Origin: Acanthochromis polyacanthus
Lineage: Eukaryota; Chordata; Actinopteri; Pomacentridae
Reading direction: 5' to 3'
NCBI RefSeq assembly: GCF_021347895.1
Contig: NC_067116.1
Location: 40,257,677-40,321,676, forward strand
Length of the DNA stretch: 64,000 nt
Numbering within the stretch: the first letter of the stretch is position 1; every line of letters begins with the position of its first letter. The notes below the pieces were generated by a model that was not told where the DNA came from, ran no database searches, and saw nothing but the letters and a program-made list of their open reading frames with translations. The position numbers and the translations under genes are program-made. Positions 58,901 through 64,000 of this stretch are shown in pieces.

Positions 58901-59388
58901 ACACGGATGCACTAAATATTAAAATATTTAGCTGCAAGACTAAAATATGCATTAATCTCATAAAATGTTGACACCCCTTCTGTGGAGTTAAACAATGAGA
59001 ATAAATGCAGACCAAAAAAAATACAGAGACAGTGGAAGAAAAAGCCAAATGATTTGACATATTCAGTAGCTCAGCTTGCTGACCTGAATAAACTCCACTT
59101 TCCACCACACTCACCAGCCCGTCCATTCATTCACCTTATGCAGCAGCGGATAATGTGCAGAAGAAAAAGAAGGCTGAATTATCCCACACTGCTTCTCAGT
59201 TTGCCATTCCAAGGAAGGATATAAAAAATGTGCTTGTCCGGTTTCTGATCTGAACTTTACATTTTTTGTGTTTGACCCAACACGATGCAAGGTTCCGCTA
59301 TTACAGTATGGTTAAAAGAGCCGGCTGTGTGCTTCTTGTAGCATTTAAGCCAGTTTTATTTTCCCCCTCTGTTTATGTCCTCTCACAG

Positions 59389-59432
59389 TTAGGCTCAAGG
59401 CTGGATAAAGAAAAGAAGACCAGCTATGGATG
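59389..59432 (+). other. Candidate 44-bp exon, unknown gene
   Basis: Bounded by the acceptor CCTCTCACAG and the consensus donor GTAAGTG. One frame reads LGSRLDKEKKTSYG; another has an ATG six bases before the end (GCTATGGATG), so it could also be a 5' exon. No homologue is recognised. Confidence 0.25.
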
Positions 59433-60180
59433 GTAAGTGATAATAAGTTTGCTTTTTTTATAGAAAGGGAAATAACTTTGGTTCAATCAACACAAAAAAG
59501 AGAGAAGTTAATTCAGTTTGGAAATATAAATCAAGTGTGCCTTGGCTGTGTGTAGTTACCAGTCATTTTATGTGAAAGTTTAAAACTAGCTGGTTAATTT
59601 TAGAATCAACCAGTGGTATTGGCAATATTTGCAAACTGACTTGCTTTCCTTTTATATTTTTTAAACTAAAAAATATTATTGAAGACTCATAGACACAACT
59701 ATTTAGGAATTTTTTCTTCTTCTTTTTGTACCAGATTCATTACAAAGAAATTCTGTGGAGCTGCTCCCAGCTACACTGAGATGAATTATATCTCTACAAA
59801 GCAGGGACTGAATTTAATACTAACCTTTGCCATACGTAGAACTGTATTCATTGTTCTGTTAAGAAACAACCACTGATTTTAATTAACAAAGATCTTCAGA
59901 CTAGGAAGTCTGCTTGTTTTGTTTCTTATAAATGTAGTTAAATGAGTTAAGTGAACTTCTAGTTGTTCATTTATTCTAATCATCCTTTTTATATCAAAAT
60001 GCTTCAATTTATAAGAATAAGTTCAGTTTTAGGGCTCCAAAGTGACCAGAAAATTAAAAAAACAAACATTTTAAGGTACTTTAATTAAGATAGGCAAAAC
60101 TTTCATGCTTAAATTAAACAAAGTAGAAAAGGTAACTTGATTGGACTAAATTCCTATGTGATTTTTTGCAGTGCAGTGGT

Positions 60181-60274
<94 letters not shown>

Positions 60275-60535
60275 AAAATCTGCCCAGAGTGTCATCAAGC
60301 GCAATTCATTTAATAATTAAAAAAAGCCCAAGAAAAGCCATCAGAGAGCACAGTATTCCACCAAGGCGTCAGTCAGACTATGAGCTACATCATTGCCAAA
60401 ATCTAATCAAATGGCCCTTGTGTCATTTCTGACCTTCTCTGAAAATTTTCATCCAAATCCGGTAAATCCATTCTGAGTAATGCTGCTAACAGACAGACAG
60501 ACAGACGTCAATCCGATCGTCACATAGCAAAATCA
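60181..60535 (-). mobile_element. RTE-type LINE 3' end with (TATC)n tail, minus orientation
   Basis: Tetramer (GATA)n fills 60181-60274. Beyond it, read on the minus strand, GTCTGTCTGTCTGTTAGCAG, GGATTTGGATGAAAATTTTC and GGTCAGAAATGACACAAGGG match the conserved 3' region of a fish RTE/Expander-like LINE. The tetramer array is its 3' tail. No reverse transcriptase is included. Confidence 0.7.
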
Positions 60536-61845
60536 CTTCCACCACAAATTATGACAGTGAAAAACAATCAAAATTTACAGTTAAAACTGGCATTTCACTC
60601 ATTTAGTCCCAGGTTTGTTGAGGGGTTTAGAAGAAGAGTGGTCAAACCCACAACAAAAAAATCCATAATACTTTATGGTCTAGATTTTAGTGGCAAAATG
60701 GTCAACCCACAACTCAATTATAGCGTTACAGTGGCGCTTTGAATGTTAGACCATTCTTGAAAACAAAACAAAACCTTTTTTTCTCAAAATCTACAGAAAA
60801 TGGGTTAGATAACTCTCCTTCCAACTCCTTCTGTTGTTTAAGCTCAGAGTCCAGACAGAGACAGTTACTTTTACTAAGCATAAGCAGCAAACAAAGTGGG
60901 ACAGTACTGAAGATAATTGCATTTATGTGACAGAGCCAATTCCCTGACAACATATCAGGTCAGTGTTTGCATCAAAACCCACACGCTGACTACACGACAC
61001 TACACAGGCAGGAAAGTGACTCTTGCTGTTAAACAAACCTGAAATGACAACTTCAAAGAGCTGCATCTACGAAACCTGGAGTCTCTCGCAACAATCATGT
61101 TATATTTCTAATTAAATCCCTTGCAAGACTGAAATCTCTATCAGACTCCATTGTACTGTGTTTGTTGCTAATTTGTACCTGGTAAATACAACAACTACAC
61201 CAAGGAGGCACTAGACTGTAGGCTCTCAGTAAATCTGATTTTCTCAATGCAAATTCTCTGTCATCCTCCCCCTGAAAATGGAAAATATTCTGTGCTAATA
61301 CTGCAAGCTGTGACTGCAGATACAAACATTAAATATAATGGCTCTTTTCCTGGCCATGAAGTCTCACAAAGTCCGGGAAAGACAGATCTTTAATGTTTGG
61401 TGGCTTGTTTTCTGTTTATTGCAGCTGTAATAGATTCAAAATGTCATCGGATAGTGTTTCCAACCAGCAGACACTTCATACAGACACATGATGATGATAA
61501 TGAAGATAATGATGAGATAATGAAGCCATTCTCCTTCCAGATACAGCTGCAGAATGTCTGCACCCCCTCCATTTCCCACTGTGTGATACCTCTAGCAGCA
61601 GTTTGATCATTTTCTCATTCAGAGCCAAGAACACAGAATTAAACTAACAGTTTTTGTCAGAACACACGGTTCTGCATATCAAAGTATCTGTGGCAGTGAC
61701 AAAGTCCCCGAGACTCCAATTGGACACACAATGTTCACCACGTAATTCAAAATTGCCCAATTATTCAGCCCTCTGATATTATATCGTGAATACACAGGAG
61801 TGTCCTGGGTTTAAAAAAAGGGGTTATTATTGCCAAAAAAAATAG

Positions 61846-62030
61846 ACGTGTTTTGTTAGAAAACAAAACAATAGTCCTTATGTTGGATGGTTTTGTTGGT
61901 GGTGAATCAGCTAGCTCTGTTGATATTAAGGTAACAGAACTGTCCAAAATTGTCTTTTATATACTTTTGTTAAAAAGAATAAGACAGAAAATTGAGATTG
62001 TGTCTTGGCTTTTCTTCACATTCAATGAAA
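61846..62030 (+). repeat. Dispersed repeat, copy 1
   Basis: AACAATAGTCCTTATGTTGG, ATGGTTTTGTTGGTGG, TCTGTTGATATTAAGGTAAC and AAAAATTGAGAT-like blocks are shared with 63825-64000 in the same orientation. Confidence 0.75.
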
Positions 62031-62909
62031 ATGTTGTAACTACTATAATTCTTTCATCCATTCTCAGCCTTTACCAAACTTCTGTATGTAGGGCAGAAAT
62101 TGTAAGTAAATGTGTGGAGTTTTCTCTGTTACGTGACAAGGCTGCAGAAGGCTGGTCAACTAGTAGATGTCAGAGTTTATCGGGGCAGTAGAGCAGAATG
62201 CTGTTTAATCATCCTTCGGTCCTTTGTCCTTTTGAATTGCCCCTCCAGTGGAGCCTCCATTTTTTTCTCGCCTCAGTCTCTTTCTCTATTTTCCGGCAAA
62301 CTGTCCTCATTTTTTCTTTGCTCCTGGACACAAAGGTGTTTATCTGCTTTGTGCAATGCCAAGATTACCTCTGCCTTTATCCAGCTGAGCGGCTTGATGA
62401 GGCAACCAGGTGTTTCCATGGAAACCAGGTTCAGGGGTCAGTTTGTTGCAGACGCACTTTGCCAAGATGTTAAGATCGTGACCAGACTTTGAGTGACTCC
62501 TCGGAGTTTGTGCCATCTTGTTTCCTCTTCGAGTTTGAACATTTATGTCGACATGACAGTCTGCACATCCTGATCCATCAAACCCACTTTTCAAGTATGA
62601 AAATCAAACGAGTGCAACAATTTTCTGTCTCAAAGATCCGTGTGTAAATGTTTTTAGACAGCAATTCTATTAAATTCTGCCTAAATCGTTCCCATATTTT
62701 TGCTTTTATTTCATTCATACTTTTAATTCAATGTGATAAAATATTTTGTCATGTTGTGTTTCTTTGTAATACATCCATTTTTGAGTAGTTTTTATGATGT
62801 GTCCATTTGCTTTTTTCTGAACTCTTGACACCTTCACATGCAGGTAAAAGCACAAAGGCACATCACATGCATCGCTTTGTGTGTCTGGTCTGAGGTCTGT
62901 AGATGAGTC

Positions 62910-62910
<1 letters not shown>

Positions 62911-63007
<97 letters not shown>
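62911..63007 (+). repeat. (TG)n microsatellite
   Basis: About 97 bases of uninterrupted TG. Confidence 0.98.
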
Positions 63008-63008
<1 letters not shown>

Positions 63009-63181
63009 CTGTCGTGGCTATGAATTTGTGTCAGTGTGTCAGGCCCGGTCCTGGTGATTAGCCGTGGTACTGATGTGCTGTAACACAATGAGGGTTGGAT
63101 TAATTGAAAACTGAGCCTCCTCCGAGCCATTATAGATCATTTGCTGCGATACGTCTTATCTTGTGCCTTGTCTTACCACAG

Positions 63182-63268
63182 TCCAGCGGCCGCAGCGAGA
63201 CTGAAAGTGAGACCGACAGGGCCGATACGAGGCCCTCTCTGCCCCTGACCCCATCACCGTTTGTTTAA
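63182..63268 (+). other. Candidate terminal exon, unknown gene
   Basis: After the acceptor TTACCACAG the frame reads SSGRSETESETDRADTRPSL then PLTPSPFV and TAA at 63266-63268. Its polar, GC-richer composition looks coding-like compared with the flanks. No upstream partner exon is identified and no family is recognised. Confidence 0.2.
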
Positions 63269-63824
63269 CAGCAGTTCCAATCCAATCCGATGTGAGCCTC
63301 TAAAACGTAACATGTAGTGTGGCTGCACGGCGTGGCTTTGAAAACGTCTGCAAAATTAATGCACTGCAAAATACTTCACATTCCGCGTTTGAATCTGTAC
63401 GTAGCAGCTCATGCACAGATGATACAGCTGTTAAGGAATCAGAGGCTTAATGTCTTTGTTCTGTGTCGCTTTAGAAGCATGGAGCTGCCTTATATATCAT
63501 CATTAAGTGGGAACGCAGCCTCCTGTTTCAAACTGATGTTCACATGAGTGAGCAAGCACTGAACAGCCAGACGTCTGAATATGTGAGTACAGACACAGTA
63601 GCTCTGCAGCTGATCTGAGTCGTACGCTGCACCAGTGTGTGTGTTCGCTCTTGTGCGTCCATGTGTGTGAGGATTCAATTGAGTTTTAGATCTTAAAGGC
63701 CCCCGCTGTTGAAAACAAAGGTTTTTACCCTGCTAAAATGTCCACACGTTCTTTTCATATGCTACAAAACATGTTGCGAGCAAAATGGAGGACCTTGAAA
63801 CTGCAGTCTCACGCACCGATTCTT

Positions 63825-64000
63825 CGAAAGCAAAATAACAGTCCTTATGCTGGATGGCTTTGTTGGAGGTAAAAAGATAAAAGCTAATTCTGTTGATATC
63901 CAGGTAACAGCGAAAACAAAACTGCCTACATCTGTTCAAAATAAGCTTTTGTTACAGAGAATAAAACAGAAAATTGAGATGATGTCTTTTGGCTTTTCAT
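63825..64000 (+). repeat. Dispersed repeat, copy 2 (runs off the window)
   Basis: AACAGTCCTTATGCTGGATG, GCTTTGTTGGAGG, TCTGTTGATATCCAGGTAAC and ACAGAAAATTGAGAT match copy 1 at 61846-62030. Confidence 0.75.

Larger units (their letters stand above)
59433..63824. other. Remaining downstream sequence
   Basis: Apart from the LINE tail, microsatellite, dispersed repeat and candidate exon listed separately, nothing is recognised. Short frames here lack motifs and splice context. Confidence 0.5.

Overview
This is vertebrate, almost certainly teleost fish, nuclear DNA. Short exons with consensus splice sites are separated by long AT-rich introns. Long (TG)n and (GATA)n microsatellites are common, and the mobile elements are fish-type: Tc1-like, mariner-like, hAT-like and piggyBac-like elements and LINE 3' ends. 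No bacterial-style genes, CRISPR arrays or operons are present.

The one gene I can identify is the 3' half of a class 6 semaphorin on the + strand, best matched to SEMA6B. Seven exons are visible: 300-431, 1012-1161, 2656-2835, 5208-5348, 12283-12360, 17277-17335 and the terminal coding exon from 45331. They encode the end of the sema domain, the PSI domain, a juxtamembrane linker, the transmembrane helix and the cytoplasmic tail. All six internal junctions keep reading frame. The 5' exons lie upstream of the window. The last intron is about 28 kb. The terminal exon is recognisable to its C-terminus, but in this sequence it is split among all three frames by about seven small indels, mostly missing bases in C/G runs. 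The simplest explanation is consensus error in GC-rich sequence; a decayed paralogue is the alternative. The homologous C-terminal peptide ends at 46226, not at 46188 where the longest open frame stops. A long 3' UTR may reach a polyadenylation signal at 51036.

The introns carry the mobile and repeated DNA. These include a 439-bp foldback MITE (1209-1647), a short Tc1-derived MITE (5702-5976) and a decayed Tc1-like transposon with a LINE 3' end nested in it (6009-7628). A four-unit tandem array of about 0.5 kb units (8660-11171) is interrupted by a TTAA-flanked piggyBac-type MITE. There is also a hAT-like element (12420-13136), a mariner relic (about 19270-20082) and several low-copy tandem duplications near 21.3-22.4 kb, 27.3-28.4 kb and 42.2-43.4 kb.

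From 51 kb to the end I identify no gene. This stretch holds repeats, microsatellites, a strongly G-rich repeat at 58.05-58.45 kb and three splice-site-bounded exon candidates of unknown identity. The observations most worth checking are the terminal-exon frame breaks, a 312-codon open frame antisense to the 3' UTR, and the nested or tandem repeat structures.
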